31,731 nucleotides of DNA from Clostridia bacterium (GTDB lineage: Bacteria; Bacillota; Clostridia; Christensenellales; CAG-1252): NCBI GenBank assembly GCA_016296985.1, contig JAEDHM010000002.1, positions 1 through 31,731 of the forward strand, read 5' to 3'. A program made the translations under genes and the position numbers. Within the stretch, counting starts at the first letter, position 1, and every line of letters starts with the position of its first letter. The notes under the pieces are model-generated. The model was not told where the DNA came from. It saw nothing but the letters and a program-made list of their open reading frames with translations, and made no database searches. Of the stretch, positions 8,168 to 15,054 are shown in pieces.

Positions 8168-8433
8168 TTTAACAACCTTTTAAAAAATCCTTCCTTGCTT
8201 GCTCCACCGCCGTATTTTATGCCGATTACCTCGCCCGAAAGCAAAAGCACACCCTCCTCAAGGGAGAGGTGCAAGGGGGAAAATCCAAAACCCGTCAAAA
8301 TCAAGGTACCTTTAGACAAGGTGAGTATGACCTCTTTCTCTTCAATGGCAATAATATTTTCCACCCCGGTGATTTTAATCTTGTCGTCAATATGCAAGGT
8401 ATGTTTTTTTGCTATACTTCTTTTTTCTTCCAT
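8164..8433 (-). CDS. yabP: Sporulation protein YabP
   Basis: An 89-residue protein of the YabP/YqfC family: KHTLHIDDKIKITGVENI, then alternating beta-strand segments EEKEVILTLSKGTLILTGFGF and a C-terminal GVLLLSGEVIGIKYG. YabP acts in the mother cell with YabQ; its loss affects spore cortex or coat assembly in Bacillus. It is first in the minus-strand operon. No Shine-Dalgarno lies within 15 bases of the ATG; instead a CATATAAT box ends five bases away. The gene is strong evidence that the organism can sporulate. Confidence 0.88.
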   Translation of the reverse strand: MEEKRSIAKKHTLHIDDKIKITGVENIIAIEEKEVILTLSKGTLILTGFGFSPLHLSLEEGVLLLSGEVIGIKYGGGASKEGFFKRLLK

Positions 8434-8438
8434 AGTGG

Positions 8439-8446
8439 ATTATATG
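8439..8446 (-). promoter_or_regulatory. SigE-like -10 box upstream of yabP
   Basis: On the minus strand CATATAAT resembles the SigE -10 consensus (CATA-A-T), fitting the known mother-cell control of yabP. The -35 region (ATACATA about 16 bases upstream) is a weak match. A sigma-A TATAAT reading is possible but no TTGACA-like box is present. Confidence 0.5.
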
Positions 8447-8509
8447 TCCGATATCCTTTTCCTATGTATAAAAAAATAAATTCGTTCAATACTACAATCG
8501 GAGGTAACT

Positions 8510-9466
8510 ATGAGTAACGACAACAAAAAAAATATAGGAAATAAAAGTAACATTTTAAAAGACGCCAAAAACAACGACTATGGAAAGGAAAAAGGTTGCG
8601 ACGCCGACTGTTTGTGGGAAAGCGGTGAGATGACCGACTTTGACACAACCTACGAAGATGGCTATCTCAATCCCGAAACCCTTGAAGACACCGAGGCAGG
8701 GGCGTTGGATTACGATACCGAAGGCTATACCCGTCCCTTTGAGGAAGAGGGGAGAACAATTTCTCAAAAGTACGGCAATCCTTTAAGCAAAAATTGTAAC
8801 GAGCTTACAGGCCGTTGCGAAGCAGGCGAAAGCATTGACTGTTGCAACGCTGAAGAGACGGGCTGTTGCAAAGATGGTGTAAAGGATGATTGTTGTGAAT
8901 CGGGTGAAATGCATGACTGGACAGAGGATCGCACCGAGGACTGTCGCAAGGATAAAAACAAGCAATTTCCCAAGGACTGTCTTTGTGAATCAGGAGCCTT
9001 GAAGGTAAACGAGTTTTGTGATTGCGACCACATTTCCCGAAAGGAAGAGGAAATTTTGTTGCAAGATATGGACAAAACCTTGCTGATGGGCATCCAAGCC
9101 ACCCACGAAGTTTTGGAAGAGGTTGAAAATCCCGAGTTTAAGGAATATCTTAAAAGTTTAGAAATGATATATTCTCGCTTGCACGAAAAATGCTCTGACT
9201 ATATGAATACCCACGGGGTAGAATCCGACTTTTACGGCAGTGTGAAACAAGCGATGCAGAGAGGAGCAGTAAAACTTAACCTTGCAACCGTAGTCAACGA
9301 CGGCAAAATCGCAAACATGATGATTAAGGGCGCAAACGTGGGACTTGACGTTATCGCCAAAAACCTCAACAAGCGACCTGCCATATCCGACGTTTTGTAT
9401 AAACTTGCCCGCGAGGTTGAAGCAGAACTCACAAAGTGTATTATTGATTTGAGAAAATTTCTCTAA
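8510..9466 (+). CDS. Cysteine-rich acidic protein with ferritin-like helical C-terminal domain
   Basis: A 318-residue cytoplasmic protein with a strong ribosome binding site (GGAGG seven bases upstream). Residues 1-175 are acidic and hold 15 cysteines (30, 34, 96, 103, 111, 112, 119, 120, 128, 129, 145, 157, 159, 170, 172), with a recurring C-x(0-2)-ESG-(E/A)-(M/L) unit near 34-41, 129-134 and 159-164. Residues 180-318 are helical and resemble small ferritin-like or coat-F-like four-helix proteins of Clostridia (LLMGIQATHEVL, RGAVKLNLAT, MMIKGANVGLDVIAKNLN). It has no recognised function. The cysteines suggest metal binding or disulfide cross-linking; being divergent from yabPQ suggests a spore role, but that is inference. 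Confidence 0.75.
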   Translation: MSNDNKKNIGNKSNILKDAKNNDYGKEKGCDADCLWESGEMTDFDTTYEDGYLNPETLEDTEAGALDYDTEGYTRPFEEEGRTISQKYGNPLSKNCNELTGRCEAGESIDCCNAEETGCCKDGVKDDCCESGEMHDWTEDRTEDCRKDKNKQFPKDCLCESGALKVNEFCDCDHISRKEEEILLQDMDKTLLMGIQATHEVLEEVENPEFKEYLKSLEMIYSRLHEKCSDYMNTHGVESDFYGSVKQAMQRGAVKLNLATVVNDGKIANMMIKGANVGLDVIAKNLNKRPAISDVLYKLAREVEAELTKCIIDLRKFL

Positions 9467-9494
9467 CAAAACCTTAAATGGATAACAAAAAAAC

Positions 9495-9518
9495 AAAAGC
9501 CGAGTTTTCGGCTTTTTT
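9495..9518 (+). terminator. Intrinsic terminator after the cysteine-rich gene
   Basis: AAAAGCCGA (9495-9503), a four-base GTTT loop, TCGGCTTTT (9508-9516) and a T-tract. It lies 28 bases past the stop. Confidence 0.88.
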
Positions 9519-9542
9519 ACATACGTGCGCGCGTGCGCGTAT
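9519..9542. other. 24-base alternating purine-pyrimidine tract (Z-DNA-like)
   Basis: Every step from 9519 to 9542 alternates purine and pyrimidine, with a GC-rich core of CG and TG steps inside otherwise AT-rich sequence. Such tracts can flip to Z-DNA under negative supercoiling. It follows the terminator directly. Confidence 0.7.
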
Positions 9543-9784
9543 CATAATTATATAACCCTTGAGCGAAACTCTTTTATATATTTGATTGCCTTAGGTTTTT
9601 AAGTATTCACCTTTCAAAAAACAATGGTTTTTTATATCAAAAGGAAAAATAATCAAAAAATCGCATATTTTAAGGTAATTTATCCCTAAAAAGTCAATTT
9701 AATACTTTTTTAATGTCCCCGTATATAAATTTTGTGTATTCATTGTGCTTGCCAAAATTTGGAAAAAATCTTGAAATTTCTTTC

Positions 9785-9817
9785 ATTTATGCAAAAAAAT
9801 CATTGTTTTGCATAAAT
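9785..9817. repeat. Perfect 12-base inverted repeat ATTTATGCAAAA / TTTTGCATAAAT
   Basis: Arms at 9785-9796 and 9806-9817 are exact reverse complements with a nine-base spacer, so arm centres lie 21 bases apart, about two helical turns. This looks like a pair of oppositely oriented protein sites. There is no T-tract after it, so it is not a terminator. Confidence 0.6.
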
Positions 9818-9948
9818 ATTTGCTTTTAGAACTGAAAATAAATATAACGAATTCAAGGGTACTTTTGCAAAAATCATAAGGATTGCTTATATCAAATCAC
9901 CAAAATACTTGTCTTTTTATAGGGAAAGAGGCGATTGTGAATAAAAAA

Positions 9949-9968
9949 TGCATAAAATTTGCATAAAA
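9949..9968. repeat. Tandem TGCATAAAA repeat, 11-base period
   Basis: Two exact copies at 9949-9957 and 9960-9968, one helical turn apart, sharing the TGCATAAA core of the inverted repeat at 9785-9817. A looser copy (TTGCATATTTATG) lies near 10051. They may be sites for one DNA-binding protein. Confidence 0.5.
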
Positions 9969-10014
9969 AGTATCAATATTCATAATAAATTATAAATATG
10001 CCGTCTAAAAGGGC

Positions 10015-10090
10015 AAAAAGGGGGCGTTTATCCATATATTTGAAAAAAAATTGCATATTTATGAAAAAAATATTAAAAAGGGGGGCGTTT
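10015..10090 (+). repeat. Direct repeat AAAAAGGGGG(G)CGTTT, two copies 60 bases apart
   Basis: Copies at 10015-10029 (five G) and 10075-10090 (six G). The second ends four bases before the -35 box at 10095, a position typical of activator or upstream regulatory sites. A run of six G is rare in this AT-rich stretch. Confidence 0.6.
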
Positions 10091-10094
10091 TTGT

Positions 10095-10123
10095 TTGACA
10101 CCGTTCACAATATATTGTAAAAT
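10095..10123 (+). promoter_or_regulatory. Strong sigma-A promoter of the peptide transporter operon
   Basis: Consensus TTGACA (10095-10100), 17-base spacer and TAAAAT (10118-10123). Transcription would begin near 10130, leaving a leader of about 60 bases with GGAGG before the ATG at 10191. Confidence 0.9.
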
Positions 10124-10190
10124 TCTAGCATTACAGGGAAGATATTGTATTCCCTTATCAATTTAAAATCTATATATGGAGGATATAACA

Positions 10191-12371
10191 ATGAAAAAGA
10201 AAGTTAGCATTCTAGTTACAGTGTTACTAGTGTTGGTATTATCTTTGAGCATCGTTCTTTCCGCTTGTGGCGAAAAAGATCCTGCTCCTACCCCCACTCC
10301 TGTTGACCCTTATGCAGGAATGAGCCATGCTGAATCTTCTAGCGCTGCTTACGTAAATGCTTTGGACGAATTCTATACAATTTATTCCGAAGCTCGCGCT
10401 GAAATCAACGATTTGGACAAGAGATACGCTTTGATGGCAGTTGCTGAAGCAAAATTGCTTGCATCCGGCGTTATGTTGCCTTTGACCACCAAAGGTGGTA
10501 ACTACGCAATCAGCCGTGTTGCTCCTTACACAGCAAACTCCACTCTTTGGGGAAATGACTCTTACAGATTCCACAGCGTAAGAGTTGCTACCGATCCCAT
10601 CACTTCCGAAGATCGCGCTCACTTGAAAGCAAAATTCGGCGAACTCAAGGGAACTGGTACTTACCTCGACTACGTTGACGAATATCTCGCTGGCAAAGGT
10701 TACACCTTGAAGAACACTTACAGCCTCGGTTACACCGCAGACCCCTCTGTTTGGGACGTATCCGCAACCTCTAAGGCAGTTGACTCTGAAGCAATCGTAA
10801 ACACCTTTGACGGTCTTTATGAATACGACGTAGAAGGCATTCAAAAGCCCGCTTTGGCAACCGGTCACACCGTTTCTGAAGATGGTTTGACTTACACCTT
10901 CACCATTCGTACCGATGCTAAATGGTTTGACAGCCAGGCAAGAGAAATTGGAAACGTATCTGCTGACGACTTCGTTGCTGGTTTGCAACACGTTATGGAC
11001 GCTGACGGTGGTTTGAACTACTTGTTAGAAGGCGTTATCAAGAATGCTAGCGAATACCTCGATGGCGAATGTGATTTCGAAGACGTAGGCATTAAGGCTG
11101 AAGGCAACACCGTTGTTTACACTCTTGAAACTCCTACTCCTCACTTCCTTACCATGCTTGCTTACAACATCTTTGCTCCTCTTAACAGAGCTTATTACGA
11201 ATCCAAGGGTGGAAAATTCGGCAACGAATTCAACAAGGAAGCTGAAACCTACACCTATGGTAAGACCCCCGATTCCATCGCTTACTGCGGACCTTACACC
11301 GTAACCAACTTCACCGAGAAGAACACTATCGTCTTCACCAAGAACCCCGGTTACTGGAACGCTGAAAACGTAAACATCAACGAAATCAAGTGGTTGTACA
11401 ATGATGGTAAAGATATGCTCAAGGCTTACAACGATATGAAGGCCGGCATTATCGATGGCGCAGGCTTGGGAACCGAAGCTTTGGCAAAAGCTAAAGAAGA
11501 AGGCGAAAAGTACGGCGACGATACCGAAAACATCTTTGCTAAGTATTCCTACGTTACCAGCACCGACGCTACTTCCTTCATGGCTTTCAACAACATTAAC
11601 AGACAAGTTTACGCAAACTTCAACGATTCTACCGCTGTTGTTTCCGGCAAGAACGACGCTCAAAAAATTGAAGCTAAGATCGCTATGAACAACGTTCACT
11701 TCAGAAGAGCTATCTCCTTCGCTGTTGACAGAGTTGCTTACAACGCACAATCCGTTGGTACCGAACTCGCTCCTCTCTCCTTGAGAAACAGCTATACTCC
11801 CGGTACTTTCGTATACTTGACCAACGCTACCACCGTTAAAATCAACGGCAAGGACGTTACCTTCCCCGCTGGTACCGCTTATGGTGAAATCATGCAAGCT
11901 CAAATCGACGCTGACGAAGTTGGTATCACCGTATGGGATCCCGCTGCAGACGACGGCGTAGGTTCTACCGACGGTTTCGACGGTTGGTATAACCCTGAAA
12001 AGGCTGCTGCAGAACTTGCTATTGCTGTTAAAGAACTCAAGGCATTGGGCGTAAACGTTTCTACCAGCAATCCTATTCACCTTGACCTTCCTTGCGCAGT
12101 ATTCAGCGCAGGCTGGACCAACAGAGCACAAACTTACAAAAAATCTTTGGAAGATGCATTGGGCGGATTGGTTGTCCTTGACCTTCCCAAATGTGAAAAT
12201 GCAGACCAATTCTATGGTGCCGGTTATGACACCGAAACCGGTGATCAAGCAAACTACGACATCTACAACTTGTCCGGTTGGGGTCCTGACTACGGTGATC
12301 CTCAAACCTACCTCGACACCTTCCTTCCCGACGGTGCAGGTTACATGGCAAAATGTATCGGCTTATACTAA
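10191..12371 (+). CDS. oppA: Oligopeptide ABC transporter substrate-binding lipoprotein, apparently circularly permuted
   Basis: A 726-residue solute-binding lipoprotein (SBP_bac_5 / AmiA-like) that would bind peptides outside the membrane. Signal peptide with lipobox LSAC (C26), a Pro-rich linker (27-44), then residues 45-165 that resemble the C-terminal end of AmiA/AliA-type proteins (DLDKRYALMAVAEAKLL at 74-90, LPLTT 96-100, AISRVAPYT 106-114). The usual mature N-terminus follows from about 175 (SLGYTADPSVWDVSAT), with AKWFDS and SADDFVAGL at 243-265, and the protein stops soon after GWGPDYGDPQTYLD (696-709), where the C-terminal segment would normally begin. The ATG at 10191 has GGAGG eight bases upstream; the ATG at 10176 lies before that site. 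Third-position C/T-rich codons (AAC, TAC, TTC, GCT) suggest very high expression. Confidence 0.9.
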   Translation: MKKKVSILVTVLLVLVLSLSIVLSACGEKDPAPTPTPVDPYAGMSHAESSSAAYVNALDEFYTIYSEARAEINDLDKRYALMAVAEAKLLASGVMLPLTTKGGNYAISRVAPYTANSTLWGNDSYRFHSVRVATDPITSEDRAHLKAKFGELKGTGTYLDYVDEYLAGKGYTLKNTYSLGYTADPSVWDVSATSKAVDSEAIVNTFDGLYEYDVEGIQKPALATGHTVSEDGLTYTFTIRTDAKWFDSQAREIGNVSADDFVAGLQHVMDADGGLNYLLEGVIKNASEYLDGECDFEDVGIKAEGNTVVYTLETPTPHFLTMLAYNIFAPLNRAYYESKGGKFGNEFNKEAETYTYGKTPDSIAYCGPYTVTNFTEKNTIVFTKNPGYWNAENVNINEIKWLYNDGKDMLKAYNDMKAGIIDGAGLGTEALAKAKEEGEKYGDDTENIFAKYSYVTSTDATSFMAFNNINRQVYANFNDSTAVVSGKNDAQKIEAKIAMNNVHFRRAISFAVDRVAYNAQSVGTELAPLSLRNSYTPGTFVYLTNATTVKINGKDVTFPAGTAYGEIMQAQIDADEVGITVWDPAADDGVGSTDGFDGWYNPEKAAAELAIAVKELKALGVNVSTSNPIHLDLPCAVFSAGWTNRAQTYKKSLEDALGGLVVLDLPKCENADQFYGAGYDTETGDQANYDIYNLSGWGPDYGDPQTYLDTFLPDGAGYMAKCIGLY

Positions 12372-12404
12372 GATTTAATTTGTAAAACAATAACTAGTAT
12401 ATTT

Positions 12405-12430
12405 GGGGGTGGGTTTTTGTTCCCATCCCC
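12405..12430 (+). other. Intercistronic mRNA hairpin between oppA and oppB
   Basis: GGGGGTGGG (12405-12413) pairs with CCCATCCCC (12422-12430) through nine pairs, one of them G-U, with an eight-base loop. No T-tract follows, so it is more likely a stabiliser of the upstream oppA message or a partial attenuator. Such hairpins are common after binding-protein genes that are made in excess over permeases. Confidence 0.7.
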
Positions 12431-12453
12431 ATTTATACACAAAGAGAGGAAAA

Positions 12454-14046
12454 ATGAAAAAATACCTTTTTAGTCGTGTAGTTCGAGGCATTATTTCAAT
12501 AATCGTTATCGTTTTCATTATCATGCTTCTCGTCTACTCTTTGTCGGACAGAGACCTTATTTTCTTTGGCGACCCCGTTTACAATAAGGCTTTGAACAAC
12601 AAAAAGACAGTTTATAAGTACGAGCAATGGGAAAAATACGGTTATTTAGAATATATGACCTATGCGGACTATTTAAACGAACTTCGTGACAGTGGTCAGT
12701 TGGATAAAGCAACTTTCGATGCCGCAGTATCAATCGGAGCAACAGCTGAGAAAGATTCTGACGCAACGAAAGTTTACGTTAAAAAGTTTGAAGATTACTG
12801 CAAGGCAAACGGATTTACCGTAAAAAGGCTTGACAGGGTTATGGTTAAGTCTACTTATGGTAACAAGTTGTCTATGGCAGAGGGTGGCGAACAAAAGCTT
12901 TTCGCTTACAAAGAGCGTTCCGTTTTCGTTCGTCTTGGTGAGTTTTTGAAAAACCTTATCAAGGTTGACACTATCAACTTTGCTGAAGGTGACGTTGGCG
13001 AGCGTGGTTTGACCTTTACTTGGTACGATCCTGCTTACGGCGGTGAAAAATTTTCTCCTGCTATTATGGGTAACGGTACTCAACACAAGTATCTCGTTTA
13101 CTTTGACAACAAGTTCCCCTTTATCCATCAAAATATCGTAAAGATTCAACTTGGAAAATCCTATTCCGTTCGTCAAGGTATCGACGTATTCGATTCAATG
13201 ACCGAATCACAAGGCTCCCACTTAAAAACCGAGGTAACCTATCCTACCGGTTTGGTTGAAGTTAGCGCTGACGATTTGCATAACGCAACCTACGTAGCAG
13301 GTAGCAAGCCTACTGATCCCAAGAATCCCAATTATACTCGTTTCAACGACGACTATACCAATACCCCTACCTTAAAGGGTGGTAAGTCAAAGATGGGTTA
13401 TTCCTTCGTTATCGGTATCTTGGCTGTTATCGGCGCTTATTGCATTGGCGTACCTCTCGGTATCGTTATGGCAAGAAAGAAGGATAAGTTGCTTGACAAA
13501 TTGGGTACTATCTATATCATTTTCATTATGGCTGTTCCCTCCCTTGCATACATCTTTATGTTCAAGGCAGTTGGTGCCGAAATGGGCTTGCCCACAACCT
13601 TTGACGTCGACTCAAAGAGCGCGCTTATGTATATTTTGCCTATCGTTTCCCTTGCGTTGCCGTCTATTGCAAACCTAATGAAGTGGATCCGACGGTATAT
13701 GATAGACCAGATGAACTCAGACTACGTCAAGTTTGCAAGATCGGGTGGTTTGTCTGAAGGTGAAATTTTCGGAAAGCATATTATGAAAAACGCCATAATC
13801 CCCATCGTCCACGGTATTCCCGGATCGGTTTTGGGCGCTATGACCGGCGCATTGATTACCGAACGTGTTTACACCGTACCCGGCGCAGGTGGACTTTTGG
13901 TTGAGGCGTTAAACAAGTATGATAACAGTGTTATCGTAGGCGTTGCAATGTTTTATGCAGTGCTGTCGGTAGTATCCGTTATACTGGGTGACGTATTTAT
14001 GTCAATGGTCGATCCCAGAATTTCATTTAGCACAAAGGAGAGATAA
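12454..14046 (+). CDS. oppB: Oligopeptide ABC transporter permease OppB, with large extracytoplasmic insertion
   Basis: A 530-residue inner-membrane permease. TM1 spans about 11-31, then residues 32-312 form one long soluble segment on the outer face, then five more helices (about 316-340, 350-371, 387-408, 447-468, 493-513). The cytoplasmic coupling (EAA) loop is at 422-450 (SDYVKFARSGGLSEGEIFGK). Ordinary OppB is about 310 residues; Streptococcus AmiC carries a similar but shorter insertion, so this fits the Ami-type branch. GAGAGG precedes the ATG at 12454; a GTG at 12403 lies before the intercistronic hairpin and is rejected. It pairs with OppC, three bases downstream. Confidence 0.92.
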   Translation: MKKYLFSRVVRGIISIIVIVFIIMLLVYSLSDRDLIFFGDPVYNKALNNKKTVYKYEQWEKYGYLEYMTYADYLNELRDSGQLDKATFDAAVSIGATAEKDSDATKVYVKKFEDYCKANGFTVKRLDRVMVKSTYGNKLSMAEGGEQKLFAYKERSVFVRLGEFLKNLIKVDTINFAEGDVGERGLTFTWYDPAYGGEKFSPAIMGNGTQHKYLVYFDNKFPFIHQNIVKIQLGKSYSVRQGIDVFDSMTESQGSHLKTEVTYPTGLVEVSADDLHNATYVAGSKPTDPKNPNYTRFNDDYTNTPTLKGGKSKMGYSFVIGILAVIGAYCIGVPLGIVMARKKDKLLDKLGTIYIIFIMAVPSLAYIFMFKAVGAEMGLPTTFDVDSKSALMYILPIVSLALPSIANLMKWIRRYMIDQMNSDYVKFARSGGLSEGEIFGKHIMKNAIIPIVHGIPGSVLGAMTGALITERVYTVPGAGGLLVEALNKYDNSVIVGVAMFYAVLSVVSVILGDVFMSMVDPRISFSTKER

Positions 14047-14048
14047 CA

Positions 14049-15044
14049 ATGGACGAGAAAACAAATTTGATCGATTTAAGCGAATTCAATATGTCGGAAG
14101 AAGAACTTTTTACAAAGTTTGACCACGACACCATTGAATCAGAAAAAATTACTGCGCCCAGATACTCCTATTGGCGCTCGGTATTCCGTGTTTTCTTCAA
14201 AAAGAAAATCAATATCGTTATTTTGGCGCTTTTGGCTTTGGTTATCGTCTTTGCCTACATTTATCCTTTGGCAACCGGCTATGACTCTGACGTTACGCCC
14301 TTCAAGTATTTGTCCGACCTTGAGAGTTACAACATGACTCCTTCGCAGGCAATCAACAAATATGGGTTTAGTTTAGAATGGATATTCGGTTCGGGCAAAT
14401 CCGGTGAATCAACCTTTGATGCAGTATGGTTCGGATCCTCTATATCCCTTTCCTTGGCTTTTATCTGCGCCGCAATCAATATGACAATCGGCGTTGTTAT
14501 CGGCGCAATTTGGGGATTTAGCAAAAAGGTCGATATGTTTATGATGGAGGTTTACAATATTATAGGTAATATTCCTTACTTGCTTTTGATCTCCGTTATG
14601 GTTCTTATTATGTCGGCAAGCTTTTGGACCATGGTATTCGCTCTGACGATTACGGGCTGGCTGGGTATAGCGTACTTTATCCGTACACAGGTTGTTATTA
14701 TCCGTGACAGAGAGTACAACTTGGCTTCAAAATGTTTGGGAACGTCAACCTTTAAGATTGCTCTTAAAAATATCCTTCCCTTCATGACTTCTATTATCGT
14801 AACCCTTTTGGCAACTGAAATTCCTTCCTACATCTCTTACGAAGTATTCCTAAGTTACGTAGGTATGGGCTTGAATGAAAACTCTTTGGGTAAAATGATC
14901 GAAGTAAGCCAAAACAGTATATTCTTGCAAGGCCGTGAAATCCAATTCTGGGCACCCGTTGCAGTTGCATCCTTGATTACAATCGTTTTGTACGTTGTTG
15001 GTCAAAACTTGGGCGACGCATCCGACCCCAGAACACATATGTAA
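14049..15044 (+). CDS. oppC: Oligopeptide ABC transporter permease OppC
   Basis: A 331-residue permease of normal family size. The cytoplasmic N-terminus ends with the OppC_N pattern (YWRSVFRVFFKKKINIVILA, 41-60), TM1 spans about 53-73, then a short outer segment and five more helices (about 131-155, 170-190, 193-212, 243-262, 300-320). The EAA coupling loop is at about 223-250 (YNLASKCLGTSTFKIALKN). AAAGGAG lies eight bases upstream of the ATG. With OppB it forms the membrane channel for peptides driven by OppD and OppF. Confidence 0.93.
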   Translation: MDEKTNLIDLSEFNMSEEELFTKFDHDTIESEKITAPRYSYWRSVFRVFFKKKINIVILALLALVIVFAYIYPLATGYDSDVTPFKYLSDLESYNMTPSQAINKYGFSLEWIFGSGKSGESTFDAVWFGSSISLSLAFICAAINMTIGVVIGAIWGFSKKVDMFMMEVYNIIGNIPYLLLISVMVLIMSASFWTMVFALTITGWLGIAYFIRTQVVIIRDREYNLASKCLGTSTFKIALKNILPFMTSIIVTLLATEIPSYISYEVFLSYVGMGLNENSLGKMIEVSQNSIFLQGREIQFWAPVAVASLITIVLYVVGQNLGDASDPRTHM

Positions 15045-15054
15045 GAGGTGAATT

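Larger units (their letters stand above)
9543..10094. other. AT-rich noncoding region upstream of the peptide transporter operon
   Basis: No reading frame of useful size exists on either strand. The stretch is rich in A- and T-tracts and holds several copies of a TTTGCATAAA-like motif in both orientations plus a G-rich direct repeat (listed separately). It looks like an extended control region or curved DNA for the strongly expressed operon that follows. I see no tRNA, riboswitch or mobile element in it. Confidence 0.6.

Noticed and set aside
9785..9968. CRISPR-like repeats
   Set aside because: Repeat units are too short and irregular, with no regular spacers and no cas genes.
9543..10094. 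AT-rich repeat region as a replication or plasmid origin
   Set aside because: There are no DnaA boxes, true iterons in tandem array or replication genes; the region sits directly upstream of a strong promoter.
11025..12305. A 426-residue open frame on the minus strand opposite oppA
   Set aside because: It is a by-product of the strong codon bias of oppA; it has no ribosome binding site, promoter or recognisable domain and lies entirely within the real gene.
10191..12371. Reading the binding protein as simply truncated at its C-terminus
   Set aside because: The missing C-terminal segment is recognisable at the N-terminus behind the signal peptide, and no remnant or frameshift continuation lies after the stop, so permutation explains the data better.
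12405..12430. Hairpin as a rho-independent terminator ending oppA as a single gene
   Set aside because: There is no T-tract after the stem and the next gene starts 24 bases later without its own promoter; a stabiliser or partial attenuator is more likely.
12403..12453. GTG start of oppB at 12403
   Set aside because: It lies before the intercistronic hairpin, adds a non-hydrophobic His/Pro/Cys-rich leader, and the ATG at 12454 has GAGAGG just upstream.
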